Shown here piece after piece: positions 1 through 9,662 of a DNA stretch of 64,000 nt. The notes under the pieces were generated by a model. It was not told the DNA's origin. It searched no databases and saw only the letters and a list, made by a program, of their open reading frames with translations. The DNA is from Bacterioplanes sp965233665 (GTDB taxonomy: Bacteria; Pseudomonadota; Gammaproteobacteria; Pseudomonadales; Oceanobacteraceae): assembly GCA_965233665.1 (NCBI GenBank), contig CBDDTG010000068.1, forward strand, positions 1 to 64,000. The letters run 5' to 3'. The translations under genes were made by a program, and so were the position numbers. Position 1 is the first letter of the stretch. Every line of letters begins with the position of its first letter.

Positions 1-33
1 TCAAACATCAAACACCGGAGTGTAACACGCACC

Positions 34-736
34 ATGCTGGAATGGCTGGACGCAGGCGGCCGACCTGATTTTCCGCCCACCACCGATGCACTGCAAGAGC
101 CCAACGGGCTATTGGCGGCCGGCGGGCAAACCTCTCCTTATTGGCTGGAAAGCGCTTATCGGCGCGGTATTTTCCCCTGGAATGACCCGCAAGAAGTGCG
201 CTTATGGTGGTCGCCAGCCCCGCGCGCGATCATTACACCCGAGTCATTTCGACTTGCCCCGCACGGTGCGCAAACTGCTCAAGCGAAGCCGCTGGCGCAT
301 CACCGCCAATCAAGCGTTCGAGCAAGTTCAAGCGGCCTGCGCTGAACCCAGAGAGGATGATGGCGGCACCTGGATTGATGAAGAGTTACTGCACAACTAC
401 CCACGGCTATTTCGAGCTGGGCGCGCGATCTGCGTTGAAGTCTGGGATGACGACAGCGAAGCAGGCCTGATTGGCGGCTTTTATGGTGTATTGATCGGCT
501 CTGCTTTATTCGGTGAGTCGATGTTTTCTCGCGTTAGCAATGCCTCTAAACTGGCCTTCGCCAGCGCTGCCCCGCTGCTGTTTGAACTTGGCATTGAGCT
601 GATCGATTGCCAAATGCACACCGAGCATCTGGCTCAGTTTGGCTGTTACGACGCCGACCGCCAAGAGTTTGAGTCACGCTTGCGCCATGCAACAGAGCAG
701 CCGCCCATGGCGCCGCTGCCCGGGGTGATTCGCTAA
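34..736 (+). pseudogene. aat: Leucyl/phenylalanyl-tRNA-protein transferase, frame-broken as written
   Basis: Aat moves Leu or Phe from tRNA to the N-terminus of proteins that begin with Lys or Arg, marking them for ClpS-ClpAP. The first frame (34 to about 250) has the family signatures EPNGLLAAGG, RRGIFPW and LWWSP. The second frame carries FGESMFSR and the LIDCQ motif to the stop at 736. Removing the c in tttcgactt near 250 joins PESF to DLPRTVR in one frame, giving about 233 residues, the normal size. The start at 34 follows a CGGAG box. The stop overlaps the bpt start by one base, so the two are coupled. One indel in a conserved gene looks like a base-calling error, not decay. Confidence 0.85.
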
Positions 737-1446
737 TGCGCCCACTGCGCCTTTACCGACCAACCGAGCCTTCCGCTTGTGGCTATTTAAGCGGTCAACT
801 GTCGCGCAGCGATTACGTCGACCCAAGACTTGAGCTGACCGATGAGGAGCTGACAGAGTTAAACGCGCTGGGGTTTCGTCGCAGCGGCAAACTGGTCTAT
901 CGGCCAGCGTGCCCGAGTTGCAGTGCCTGCCAATCTGCGCGCTTTGCTTTAAATGCAATGCACATCAATCGGCGTTTAAAGCGCACAATCAAACGCTGCC
1001 AGCACTATCAACTTGCCATCGAGCCGGCGAATTTTCAGCAGCAACACTACGAGCTTTATGCTCACTACATTCGCCAACGCCATAGCGACGGCGCCATGCA
1101 CCCTCCTACGGAACAGCAATACCGCGAGTTTATTTGCAGCCACTTTGGCAATACAGCGCTACTCACCCTGAGATTTCAGCAGAACTTAATCGGTTGCTTG
1201 GTATTTGATCGTCTACTGGACGGAGTATCGTCTGTTTACTGTTATTTTGACCCGGCGCATGAGCACAACAGCCCAGGGCGATACTTAATCTACTCGCTCT
1301 CGCAGCTCGGTCAGGCACTTAATTTGCGCTACCACTATCTTGGCTATTACATCGCTGGCTGTCGAAAGATGCTTTACAAGGCAGAATGGCAACCGCTGGA
1401 GTTGCAACAGCATGGACATTGGCGCCCAGGCAGCAACAGCAAATAG
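736..1446 (+). CDS. bpt: Aspartate/glutamate leucyltransferase
   Basis: Bpt (Ate) attaches Leu to proteins starting with Asp or Glu, feeding the same ClpS-ClpAP N-degron route as aat. At 236 residues it is family length. Visible family features are the N-terminal cysteine cluster CPSCSACQSARF near residues 59-70, and the C-terminal GYYIAGCRKMLYKAEWQP segment that belongs to the GNAT-like fold. It starts at the ATG inside the aat stop (TAATG) and stands with aat just upstream of infA, as in Pseudomonas. Confidence 0.93.
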   Translation: MRPLRLYRPTEPSACGYLSGQLSRSDYVDPRLELTDEELTELNALGFRRSGKLVYRPACPSCSACQSARFALNAMHINRRLKRTIKRCQHYQLAIEPANFQQQHYELYAHYIRQRHSDGAMHPPTEQQYREFICSHFGNTALLTLRFQQNLIGCLVFDRLLDGVSSVYCYFDPAHEHNSPGRYLIYSLSQLGQALNLRYHYLGYYIAGCRKMLYKAEWQPLELQQHGHWRPGSNSK

Positions 1447-1545
1447 GCACCAGGCGGCAACGCAAAATCTCAAATAGCAAAGCCTTAGCAACAGATGGCT
1501 GAAGATCAGTTAAGGGCATCGCATTAGCTTTTACTGACAGGGGCT

Positions 1546-1574
1546 TTGCTTCTTCTGACTATTTAGTGCAGAAT
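1546..1574 (+). promoter_or_regulatory. Candidate sigma-70 promoter for infA
   Basis: TTGCTT (1546-1551) and CAGAAT (1569-1574) are 17 bp apart and lie 35 bp before infA. The -10 is followed at once by GCGCGCGC, a GC-rich discriminator of the kind found at growth-rate and ppGpp-controlled promoters. The hexamers are only moderate matches. Confidence 0.4.
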
Positions 1575-1609
1575 GCGCGCGCATTGTGCACGGTCTAAAC
1601 AGGTGACGA

Positions 1610-1828
1610 ATGGCAAAAGACGATCATATTGAAATGGAAGGTGAGGTAATTGATACCCTGCCAAATACCATGTTTCGCGTAAAACTGGAGAACGGCCACG
1701 TAGTGACCGCTCATATCTCTGGCAAGATGCGTAAGAATTACATCCGCATTCTGACTGGCGACAAGGTCAAGGTTGAGTTGACTCCCTACGACCTGAGCAA
1801 AGGGCGCATCACCTACCGCGCCCGTTAA
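1610..1828 (+). CDS. infA: Translation initiation factor IF-1
   Basis: IF-1 binds the ribosomal A site and helps IF-2 and IF-3 select the initiator tRNA. The 72-residue protein is a single S1/OB fold covering the whole length, with the family signatures EVIDTLPNTMFRVKLENGH and ISGKMRKNYIRILTGDKV. An AACAGGTGA box lies in front of the ATG. It is transcribed alone and converges on clpA. Confidence 0.98.
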   Translation: MAKDDHIEMEGEVIDTLPNTMFRVKLENGHVVTAHISGKMRKNYIRILTGDKVKVELTPYDLSKGRITYRAR

Positions 1829-1841
1829 TTCAGAATCGTTA

Positions 1842-1865
1842 AGGTATCAGCCTAAGCTGATACCT
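1842..1865. terminator. Hairpin between the convergent infA and clpA genes
   Basis: AGGTATCAG and CTGATACCT form a perfect 9-bp stem with a 6-base loop between the infA stop and the clpA stop; the clpA stop codon lies in it. There is no long T run, so its strength as a terminator is uncertain. Confidence 0.4.
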
Positions 1866-4111
1866 CTTCCGGGATCCTCAGGCGAAGCTCGTCATCTTCA
1901 ACATAGACGTCGACTTCGCCACCCTTCTCTAAATCGCCAAACAGAATGATCTCTGCCAGAGGCTTTTTGATCTTTTCCTGTACCAGGCGACTCATTGGGC
2001 GAGCACCCATCTTCTCGTCGTAACCATTCACACCCAGCCAAATACGCGCTTCATCGCTGACGTTGAGCAATACGCGCTTATCATCTAGCTGCCCTTGCAG
2101 CTCGGCCAGCAACTTATCCACCACATGCAAAATGGTATCTCTACCCAATGGTGAGAACTGAATAATGCTATCCAAGCGATTGCGGAACTCCGGCGTGAAT
2201 AGCTTTTTCAGCTCTTCCATGCCGTCGGTGCTGTGATCTTGATGAGTAAAAACCAATGCTGGCACGGTTCATTTGCTGTGCACCAGCATTGGTAGTCATC
2301 ACCAAAATAACGTTGCGGAAGTCGGTCTTGCGGCCGTTGTTGTCGGTTAGCGTGCCATGATCCATCACTTGCAAAAGGATGTTAAACACCTCTGGGTGTG
2401 CTTTTTCAATTTCATCGAGCAATAGCACACAATGCGGTGTTTTATTCACGGCTTCCGTGAGCAAGCCACCTTGGTCATAGCCGACATAGCCCGGAGGCGC
2501 ACCAATTAAGCGCGACACCGTATGGCGCTCCATGTACTCAGACATATCAAAGCGCACCAGCTCCATGCCCATCACATTCGCTAGCTGGCGGGTCACTTCG
2601 GTTTTACCTACCCCGGTTGGCCCGGCAAACAAGAAGGAGCCAATGGGTTTTTCGGGTGAATCTAAGCCCGCTCGATTCATTTTAATGGCCGTCGACAAGC
2701 TCTGAATGGCCTCATCCTGACCAAACACCACCATCGACAGTTTGTCTTCCAGTTTAAACAGCAGCTCTTTATCGGTGGCGTTTACCGACTTAGGCGGTAT
2801 GCGAGCAATGGAAGCCACCACCTGTTCGACTTCACCGACATTGATGACCTTTTTACGCTTGCTTGGCGGCAGCAAGTGCTGCAGTGCGCCCACCTCGTCG
2901 ATAACGTCGATGGCCTTGTCTGGCAAATTGCGATCGGTAATGTAGCGCTCCGACAACTCGGCCGCCGCACGCAAAGCTTTGTCGGTGTAACGCACCGCAT
3001 GATGCTCTTCAAAGCGACTTTTCAGCCCTTTGAGGATTTTGTAGGTGTCATCAACCGATGGCTGCGCCACGTCGATTTTCTGGAAGCGTCGAGTCAGGGC
3101 GCTGTCTTTTTCAAAAATACCGCGGAACTCAGTGAATGTGGTTGAGCCTATGCAACGAATTTCACCCGAGCTCAACAGCGGCTTGAGCAAGTTGGAAGCA
3201 TCCATCACACCACCAGAAGCAGCGCCGGCGCCGATAATGGTATGAATCTCGTCGATAAACAAAATGCCGTGAGGCTGCTTCTTGAGCTCGGCCAACAATG
3301 ATTTAAAGCGTTTTTCAAAATCACCGCGATATTTGGTACCGGCCAGCAACGCGCCCATGTCCAAACTGTAAACCACGGCATCATTGATGATTTCAGGCAC
3401 GTCTCCGTCCACGATGCGCTTGGCCAACCCCTCTACAATCGCAGTTTTGCCGACGCCAGAGTCACCTACCAGCAATGGGTTGTTTTTGCGACGACGCGAC
3501 AAAATCTGCACCAGGCGATTGACTTCATATTCGCGACCAATTAGAGGATCGATACGACCATCACGTGCCTGGCGATTAAGATTGGTAGCGTAACCTTCCA
3601 AAGCGTTCTTGCTGCTGCCCTCGCCTTCGTCGTCATGCTGCTCAGACATTTGATCAGAAGATTCTTCAGGGCCGCTGACTTTCGATATGCCGTGACTGAT
3701 GTAGTTCACCACATCAATGCGAGCGATGCCTTGCTGCTTAAGAAAGTACACGGCTTGGCTTTCTTGCTCACTAAAAATGGCGACCAATACATTAGCGCCT
3801 GTCACTTCCGATTTGCCAGAGCTCTGCACGTGAAATACCGCTCGCTGCAGCACACGCTGAAACCCCAGTGTTGGCTGTGTTTCACGCTCCAGATCATCCT
3901 CCGGAATCAGAGGCGTGGTGGAATCAACAAAATCCTGCAGATCGCGCCGAAGCTTACTGGCGTCCGCACCACAGGCATCCAGCACCTTGGCAGCGGCATC
4001 GTTGTCCAGCAAGGCCAGCAACAAATGCTCTACCGTCATAAATTCGTGACGTTTGGAGCGTGCCTCTTTGAATGCACCATTCAGGGTTTGCTCCAGTTCT
4101 CGGTTCAGCAT
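1852..4111 (-). pseudogene. clpA: ATP-dependent Clp protease ATPase subunit ClpA, one frame break as written
   Basis: ClpA is the AAA+ unfoldase that passes ClpS-delivered and SsrA-tagged proteins to ClpP. Visible are the N-domain (about 1-140), a first AAA domain with GDSGVGKT near residue 215, a linker, and a second AAA domain with GPTGVGKT near 495 followed by LLDEIEKAHP. The frame breaks inside SIGF at a run of five A on the plus strand (2248-2252). With four A it reads through into THQDHSTDGMEELKKLF and on to the C-terminal MGARPMSRLV segment, 752 residues in all, close to the 758 of E. coli. The start at 4111 (MLNRELEQ) lies 8 bp after clpS. A sequencing indel is the likely cause. Confidence 0.88.
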
Positions 4112-4119
4112 GCTGCCTC

Positions 4120-4467
4120 CTATTCTCCGTCGTCTGCCGGCGCTATTTCGCACATCAGCGGGTGCTGGCAGTCACGAGAGTATTGATTCACGATGGCGGC
4201 TTTAGTTTCCGCCACATCTTTAGTATAGATGGCACACACGGCGCTGCCCTTGGTGTGCACAGTCAGCATGATCTGCGTCGCCTGCTCTGGGTCTTTATTG
4301 AAAAATTTCTGCAACACTTCTACCACAAACTCCATGGGCGTGTAGTCGTCATTGAGCATAATGACGCTGTACATGGAGGGGCGCTTCAGCTCCGGCTTGG
4401 ATTGCTCAACCGCTAGGCCGCCATCATCGTCGTTGTGCTGCGGGTCTTGCATTACCAGGTTACGCAT
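4120..4467 (-). CDS. clpS: ClpA adaptor protein ClpS
   Basis: ClpS recognises N-degrons (Leu, Phe, Trp, Tyr) and hands them to ClpA, completing the pathway begun by aat and bpt in this window. The 115-residue form starts at 4467, behind AAGGAC. The core holds the substrate pocket motif MLNDDYTPMEFV and the HTKGSAVC segment. It is the first gene of the clpS-clpA operon, divergent from cspD. An upstream in-frame start at 4533 is possible but has a poorer context. Confidence 0.95.
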   Translation of the reverse strand: MRNLVMQDPQHNDDDGGLAVEQSKPELKRPSMYSVIMLNDDYTPMEFVVEVLQKFFNKDPEQATQIMLTVHTKGSAVCAIYTKDVAETKAAIVNQYSRDCQHPLMCEIAPADDGE

Positions 4468-4675
4468 AATGTCCTTGGATCTGGGTTGATAAAAACGCAG
4501 GCCATGATACCGCGCCGCCGGAACTGGCAACAACGTCTGCCCCAGAGTTTAATGGTGGCAAAAACAGGGCTTGACAAGCTTGACGCTGCAGAAACTGCAA
4601 CGTAGTGTTGAAACACAGTTTTTCACTGACCCGCCTGACAGGTCACAGCGAAGTAACAGCAAGGGAGGTGTAGCC

Positions 4676-4888
4676 ATGAAAACCGGTAAGGTGAAATGGT
4701 TCAACAATGCAAAGGGCTATGGTTTTATTTTGGCTGACGACAGCACTGAAGACCTGTTCGCCCACTATTCCACCATCCAAATGGATGGCTATCGAACCCT
4801 CAAGGCGGGCCAGCCAGTACAATTTGAAACCAAGCCCAGTGACAAAGGCATTCATGCCATCAATATTCAACCGATCGACGGTCACTGA
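4676..4888 (+). CDS. cspD: Cold-shock-like protein CspD
   Basis: A single cold-shock domain of 70 residues with the nucleic-acid-binding motifs KWFNNAKGYGFI (RNP1) and DLFAHYS (RNP2). In E. coli, CspD is made in stationary phase and inhibits replication by binding single-stranded DNA; its place opposite clpS-clpA is conserved in gammaproteobacteria and supports this name over other Csp paralogues. The ATG at 4676 follows a strong GGGAGGTG box, which decides the start against longer in-frame forms. A hairpin terminator follows. Confidence 0.92.
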   Translation: MKTGKVKWFNNAKGYGFILADDSTEDLFAHYSTIQMDGYRTLKAGQPVQFETKPSDKGIHAINIQPIDGH

Positions 4889-4900
4889 CGAATAGCCACA

Positions 4901-4935
4901 AAAAAGGGCCGACTGGTTAACCAGCCGGCCCTTTT
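4901..4935. terminator. Bidirectional terminator between cspD and icd
   Basis: AAAAGGGCCG and CCGGCCCTTTT flank a CTGGTTAACCAG core, giving a long GC-rich hairpin with A runs on one side and T runs on the other. It can serve cspD (plus) and icd (minus). Confidence 0.85.
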
Positions 4936-4954
4936 GCTATCTCGACGTTTCGCT

Positions 4955-7189
4955 TTAACAGCTGATGTTGTCGATGATGTGGTTCAGTGTGGCCGATGGG
5001 CGCATGATTTTGGCAACTTTGTCTGGATCTGGACGGTAGTAGCCACCCAAATCAACCGGCTGGCCTTGTACTGCGTTCAGCTCACTAATGATGGCCTCTT
5101 CTTTGGCGGCCAACTCTTCCGCAATCGGTTTGAAGCAAGCCTGCAAGGCTGCATCGTCACTCTGAGCAGCCAGAGCCTGAGCCCAGTACAACGCCAAGTA
5201 GAAATGGCTACCGCGGTTATCGATATCGCCCACCTTGCGCTTAGGCGACTTGTTGTTTTGCAACAACTGGCCGGTCGCGGTATCGAGTGCATCAGCCAAG
5301 ACCTGGGCGCGGCGATTGTCAGCGACCTCAGCCAGGTGTTCCAAGGAAGCGGCCAGCGCCATAAACTCGCCCAGAGAATCCCAGCGTAGGAAGTTTTCTT
5401 CCACCAACTGCTGCACGTGCTTAGGTGCGGAGCCGCCGGCACCGGTTTCGAATAAGCCGCCGCCATTCATCAAAGGCACAATAGACAGCATCTTAGCGCT
5501 GGTGCCCAGCTCCATAATCGGGAACAAATCTGTCAGGTAATCACGCAAGACGTTGCCCGTGACCGAAATGGTGTCCAAGCCTTCTTTGATGCGCTCTAAT
5601 GAGAAACGCGTTGCGTCCACTGGCGCCATGATGCGGATGTCCAGGCCATCAGTGTCATGCTCTGGTAGGTACTGCTTCACCTTGGCGATCAACTGAGCAT
5701 CGTGAGCACGGTTTTCGTCCAGCCAGAACACCGCTGGCGTATTGCTGGCACGGGCACGATTCACAGCCAGTTTGACCCAGTCACGAATCGGTGCGTCTTT
5801 GGTCTGACACATGCGCCAAATATCACCTGCGCCCACTTCATGGCTCAGCAATACATTGCCATCTGCATCAACCACATCAACGCGGCCGTTGGCGGTCATT
5901 TCAAAGGTCTTGTCGTGCGAACCGTACTCTTCGGCTTTTTGCGCCATCAAACCAACGTTCGGCACGCTGCCCATGGTGGCAGGATCAAACGCACCGTGCT
6001 CTTTACAGAAGTTGATGGTTTCCTGATAAACGCCGGCGTAGCTGCGATCCGGAATAATGGCCTTGGCATCGTGCAACTCACCATCAGCGCCCCACATTTT
6101 GCCTGAGCTGCGAATCATCGCTGGCATAGACGCATCAACAATCACGTCGTTGGGTACATGCAGGTTGGTGATGCCTTTGTCAGAGTCGACCATGGCAACG
6201 CGCGGCCGCTTGGCAAAAATGGCATCAATCTCTTCACGCACTTGCGCTTGAACGTCTTCAGGCAGGCGATCCATCTTGGCGATGACATCACCAAATCCGT
6301 TGTTGACGCTGATGCTGGCGGCCTTAAAGGCTTCGCCGTGCTTGGCATACAAGTCACGGAAGAAGACATCCACCGCATGCCCAAAGATGATTGGGTCGGA
6401 AACCTTCATCATGGTGGCTTTCAAATGCAGCGACAGCAGCACATCTTGCTCTTTGCAATCGGCAATTTGCTCTTCCAGGAAGCTGCGCAATGCTTTGACG
6501 TTCATCACCGCAGCGTCAATTACTTCGCCCGCTTGCAGCTTCAAGCCGTCTTTTAACAGAGATTGCTGGCCTTGCTCATCGGTAAAGCGAATGCTGACGG
6601 TGGTCTCTTTATCGGTAGTCAGCGACTTCTCACTGCCGAAAAAATCGCCCTCAGACATTGAGGCTACGTGAGACTTAGAATCTTTGCTCCACTCGCCCAT
6701 GCTGTGCGGGTAAATGCGCGCGTACTCTTTTACCGCGGCCGGGGCGCGACGGTCGGAGTTACCTTCACGCAGCACTGGGTTCACGGCACTGCCTTTAACC
6801 TTGTCGTACAAGGCTTTCAATACCACTTCGTCTTCCGTGGTCGGGTTATCCGGATACTTCGGCAGGTTGTAGCCGCGAGCGCGCAGCTCTTTCAGTGACG
6901 CTTTCAACTGCGGAGTGGACGCACTGATGTTCGGCAGCTTGATGATATTGGCCATGGCATCTTGAGTCAGCGCGCCCAGCTCTGCCAGGGCATCGTTCTC
7001 ACGCTGATCTTCATTCAGGTAAGGCGCCAGAGTCGCAACGACACGACCAGCCAGAGAAATGTCCCGCGTTTCAACCTGAATACCAGCAGACTGGGTGAAC
7101 GCTTTAACGATCGGCAGCAATGAGTAAGTGGCCAGCGCCGGCGCCTCGTCCGTCTCTGTGTAAATGATTTTTGGGGTTTGTGTCGTCAT
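4955..7189 (-). CDS. icd: Monomeric NADP-dependent isocitrate dehydrogenase
   Basis: This enzyme makes 2-oxoglutarate from isocitrate with NADP in the TCA cycle. At 744 residues it is the monomeric IDH family, not the 416-residue dimer. Family segments include IIYTETDEAPALATYS at the N-terminus, LREGNSDRRAP and LKATMMKVSDPIIFGH. The start at 7189 follows TAGGAGTAAG; an in-frame extension to 7294 has no support. The neighbour cspD and the convergent terminator match the Pseudomonas arrangement. Confidence 0.96.
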   Translation of the reverse strand: MTTQTPKIIYTETDEAPALATYSLLPIVKAFTQSAGIQVETRDISLAGRVVATLAPYLNEDQRENDALAELGALTQDAMANIIKLPNISASTPQLKASLKELRARGYNLPKYPDNPTTEDEVVLKALYDKVKGSAVNPVLREGNSDRRAPAAVKEYARIYPHSMGEWSKDSKSHVASMSEGDFFGSEKSLTTDKETTVSIRFTDEQGQQSLLKDGLKLQAGEVIDAAVMNVKALRSFLEEQIADCKEQDVLLSLHLKATMMKVSDPIIFGHAVDVFFRDLYAKHGEAFKAASISVNNGFGDVIAKMDRLPEDVQAQVREEIDAIFAKRPRVAMVDSDKGITNLHVPNDVIVDASMPAMIRSSGKMWGADGELHDAKAIIPDRSYAGVYQETINFCKEHGAFDPATMGSVPNVGLMAQKAEEYGSHDKTFEMTANGRVDVVDADGNVLLSHEVGAGDIWRMCQTKDAPIRDWVKLAVNRARASNTPAVFWLDENRAHDAQLIAKVKQYLPEHDTDGLDIRIMAPVDATRFSLERIKEGLDTISVTGNVLRDYLTDLFPIMELGTSAKMLSIVPLMNGGGLFETGAGGSAPKHVQQLVEENFLRWDSLGEFMALAASLEHLAEVADNRRAQVLADALDTATGQLLQNNKSPKRKVGDIDNRGSHFYLALYWAQALAAQSDDAALQACFKPIAEELAAKEEAIISELNAVQGQPVDLGGYYRPDPDKVAKIMRPSATLNHIIDNISC

Positions 7190-7359
7190 TCTTACTCCTA
7201 TAGCATTTGCTGCTGGTTGCTGTTTCGCAGAGCTCCGCCGGAAGCAGCTTGTGGCCACTTCATGTCGTTGCCACGGAGCTCGGAATAGTGGCAATTCGGA
7301 TGGCTTGCCCGGCTGGTGCCGTTACAAACACCTAGCCCTCAAGTCAAAAGTGGCGCTAA

Positions 7360-7378
7360 TTTGTAGTTTTTCTACAAA
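7360..7378. promoter_or_regulatory. Palindrome TTTGTAG-N5-CTACAAA in the icd/rluE divergent region
   Basis: A perfect 7-bp inverted repeat with a TTTTT spacer lies 170 bp before icd and 42 bp before rluE. On the minus strand a TTGACT box follows it. It may be an operator or a weak hairpin; no known regulator is assigned. Confidence 0.3.
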
Positions 7379-7420
7379 AAATGCAAGCTAGACAAAAGTA
7401 ATGAGTAGTAAAGCTACAAC

Positions 7421-8038
7421 ATGGCAACCCTCCTTTGCTTCAACAAACCCTTCCAAGTACTCAGTCAATTCACCGACGGCGAAGGCCGTGCAACCCTGGC
7501 CAACTACATTGATCAGCCCGGCGTTTACCCGGCTGGCAGGCTGGACTACGACTCCGAAGGCCTGCTGCTGCTGACGGATGACGGTCAGTTGCAAGCTCGC
7601 ATTGCTGACCCAGCATTTAAAATGCAAAAGCAATACTGGGTGCAAGTCGAAGGCACGCCAAGCGCGGCTGCCTTGCAACAGTTACGTCAGGGTGTGCAAC
7701 TCAAAGATGGCCCAACCAAGCCGGCCCAAGTAACCATAGTTGAGCCGCACTCTTTATGGCCACGCCAGCCGCCCATTCGCCAGCGTGCCAATGATGACAC
7801 CTGCTGGCTGGACATCCGCATCACTGAAGGACGTAACCGTCAAGTCAGACGCATGACCGCTCATATCGGCCACCCAACCTTGCGCTTAATCCGGGTTGCT
7901 ATTGGCCCTTGGCGCTTAGACCAACTGATGCCCGGTGAGTGGCGCCAACAGAGTGTGCATATGCCCCGCAACCCTTCCCGCAAACAGACTCCGCGCTCAA
8001 AGGGGGCCGCTCGGCCACCGCGACGGCGCAAAAATTGA
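7421..8038 (+). CDS. rluE: 23S rRNA pseudouridine synthase RluE family
   Basis: RluE makes pseudouridine at position 2457 of 23S rRNA in E. coli. The 205-residue protein has the RsuA/RluB/E/F catalytic segment PAGRLDYDSEGLLLLT, whose Asp (D in GRLD) is the nucleophile, and the EGRNRQVRRM motif near residue 137. There is no S4 domain, which fits RluE. The C-terminal 25 residues are very basic (RPPRRRKN end) and may bind RNA. It heads a plus-strand run of RNA-modification genes. Confidence 0.88.
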   Translation: MATLLCFNKPFQVLSQFTDGEGRATLANYIDQPGVYPAGRLDYDSEGLLLLTDDGQLQARIADPAFKMQKQYWVQVEGTPSAAALQQLRQGVQLKDGPTKPAQVTIVEPHSLWPRQPPIRQRANDDTCWLDIRITEGRNRQVRRMTAHIGHPTLRLIRVAIGPWRLDQLMPGEWRQQSVHMPRNPSRKQTPRSKGAARPPRRRKN

Positions 8039-8100
8039 GCCGAAACGGCAATTTGGGTACACTGCGCGGCTGTTTTTGACCAGCCAGACCGGGAGCCCGC

Positions 8101-8550
8101 ATGATCGAGCGCTGGACGCCACACGCCACCGTCGCCACCTTGGTTGAACACCAGGGGCGGTTTTTAATGGTTGAAGAAATCAGCGGCGGCGAAGCGGTGC
8201 TGAATCAGCCCGCGGGCCATGTTGAAGCCGGCGAGACCTTGCTCGAAGCGGCCCGTCGCGAAACTCTGGAAGAGACTGGCTGGGAGGTGAAACCCACGGC
8301 GGTACTGGGCCTCTATACCTACACCAGCCCCACCAATGGCGTTACCTACCACCGCTATTGCTTTATCGCCGACGCCGTCACTGAAGTGGAAGGCGCGGAG
8401 CTGGACCAAGGCATCATCGGGCCGCGTTGGATGACCATTGAAGAGCTGCGCGCCTCAACGCGTTTGCGCTCCCCCATGGTTTTAACTTGCGTCGAAGATT
8501 ATTTGGCCGGCAAACTTTTTTCTCTGGACGTTATCGTTGAGCACCCTTAA
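8101..8550 (+). CDS. nudJ: NUDIX hydrolase NudJ
   Basis: NudJ hydrolyses nucleoside di- and triphosphates and HMP-PP (a thiamine intermediate) in E. coli. The NUDIX box is seen as GHVEAGETLLEAARRETLEE around residues 39-58, with the catalytic REXXEE core. At 149 residues it is family length (153 in E. coli). Its position just before mnmA, with the stop overlapping the mnmA ATG (TAATG), matches the conserved nudJ-mnmA-hflD order. Confidence 0.88.
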   Translation: MIERWTPHATVATLVEHQGRFLMVEEISGGEAVLNQPAGHVEAGETLLEAARRETLEETGWEVKPTAVLGLYTYTSPTNGVTYHRYCFIADAVTEVEGAELDQGIIGPRWMTIEELRASTRLRSPMVLTCVEDYLAGKLFSLDVIVEHP

Positions 8551-9662
8551 TGACTAGCCATAGTTCTCCTGAAGCCGCCCATACCAAGGTCATCGTTGGC
8601 ATGTCCGGTGGCGTTGATTCGTCTGTCTCTGCCTACCTGTTGTTGCAACAGGGCTACCAGGTAGAAGGCTTGTTTATGAAAAACTGGGATGAAGACGACG
8701 GTACGGAATACTGCACCGCCATGGAGGATTTGGCCGATGCGCAACAGGTGTGCGACACCCTAGGCATCAAACTGCACCAGGCCAATTTTGCTGCCGAGTA
8801 CTGGGATAACGTCTTTGAGCACTTCTTGCACGAATACAAGGCCGGACGCACGCCCAACCCAGACATCCTGTGCAACCGTGAAATCAAGTTCAAAGCTTTT
8901 CTGGAATACGCCAAAATTTTAGGCGCGGATTTGATTGCCACCGGCCACTATGTGCGCCGCCGCGATGTAGACGATCGCACCGAACTGCTGCGCGGCCTCG
9001 ATGGCAACAAGGACCAAAGTTACTTTTTGCACGCTGTTGGCGGTGATGAAATTGCGCAAACGCTGTTTCCCGTGGGCGAACTGGAAAAGCCTGAGGTGCG
9101 CCGCATTGCCGAGCAAAACGGCCTGGTCACGGCCAGCAAGAAAGACAGCACCGGCATCTGCTTTATTGGCGAGCGCCGCTTTCGCGATTTTTTGCGCCAG
9201 TACTTGCCCGCCCAGCCTGGGCGCATTGAAACCCCAGAGGGCGAAGACATTGGCGAACATCAAGGCTTGATGTATCACACGCTGGGGCAACGCCAGGGGC
9301 TTGGCATCGGCGGCTTGCCCAACCACCCTGACGCGCCTTGGTATGTGGCGGGTAAAGACTTGCAACGCAATGTATTAATCGCGGTACAAGGCAAGAATCA
9401 CCCATTACTATTCAGCGACTGGCTGACGACCAGTGACATTTACTGGGTTAACGCCGCACCGGAGCTACCACTGCGCTGCAGCGCCAAAGTGCGCTATCGC
9501 CAAGACGACCAAAGCTGCACCTTATTCCGCGACGAGCAGGGCTATCGGGTCGAATTTGACCAACCGCAGCGCGCGGTAACACCGGGCCAGTCTTTGGTAC
9601 TTTACGACGGCGACGTCTGCCTAGGTGGCGGCGTCATTGAACACACAGGTAAGCAGGCATGA
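8550..9662 (+). CDS. mnmA: tRNA-specific 2-thiouridylase MnmA
   Basis: MnmA puts sulfur on the wobble uridine (s2U34) of tRNA-Lys, Glu and Gln, using a Tus-relay persulfide and ATP. The PP-loop GMSGGVDSS is near residue 18. The two catalytic cysteines are in NPDILCNRE and DSTGICFIGER. At 370 residues it is full length. It starts within the nudJ stop and its own end overlaps hflD by 4 bp, so the three are probably translated together. Confidence 0.97.
   Translation: MTSHSSPEAAHTKVIVGMSGGVDSSVSAYLLLQQGYQVEGLFMKNWDEDDGTEYCTAMEDLADAQQVCDTLGIKLHQANFAAEYWDNVFEHFLHEYKAGRTPNPDILCNREIKFKAFLEYAKILGADLIATGHYVRRRDVDDRTELLRGLDGNKDQSYFLHAVGGDEIAQTLFPVGELEKPEVRRIAEQNGLVTASKKDSTGICFIGERRFRDFLRQYLPAQPGRIETPEGEDIGEHQGLMYHTLGQRQGLGIGGLPNHPDAPWYVAGKDLQRNVLIAVQGKNHPLLFSDWLTTSDIYWVNAAPELPLRCSAKVRYRQDDQSCTLFRDEQGYRVEFDQPQRAVTPGQSLVLYDGDVCLGGGVIEHTGKQA

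Noticed and set aside
2240..2265. Programmed frameshift in clpA.
   Set aside because: The site is a simple A5 run; clpA is not known to be frameshift-controlled, and similar one-base errors occur elsewhere in the window.
7412..7422. ATGTTGTAGCT on the minus strand, one mismatch from the E. coli Ter core ATGTTGTAACT.
   Set aside because: An 11-mer with one mismatch is expected about once by chance on both strands of 64 kb, and this one overlaps the rluE start codon.
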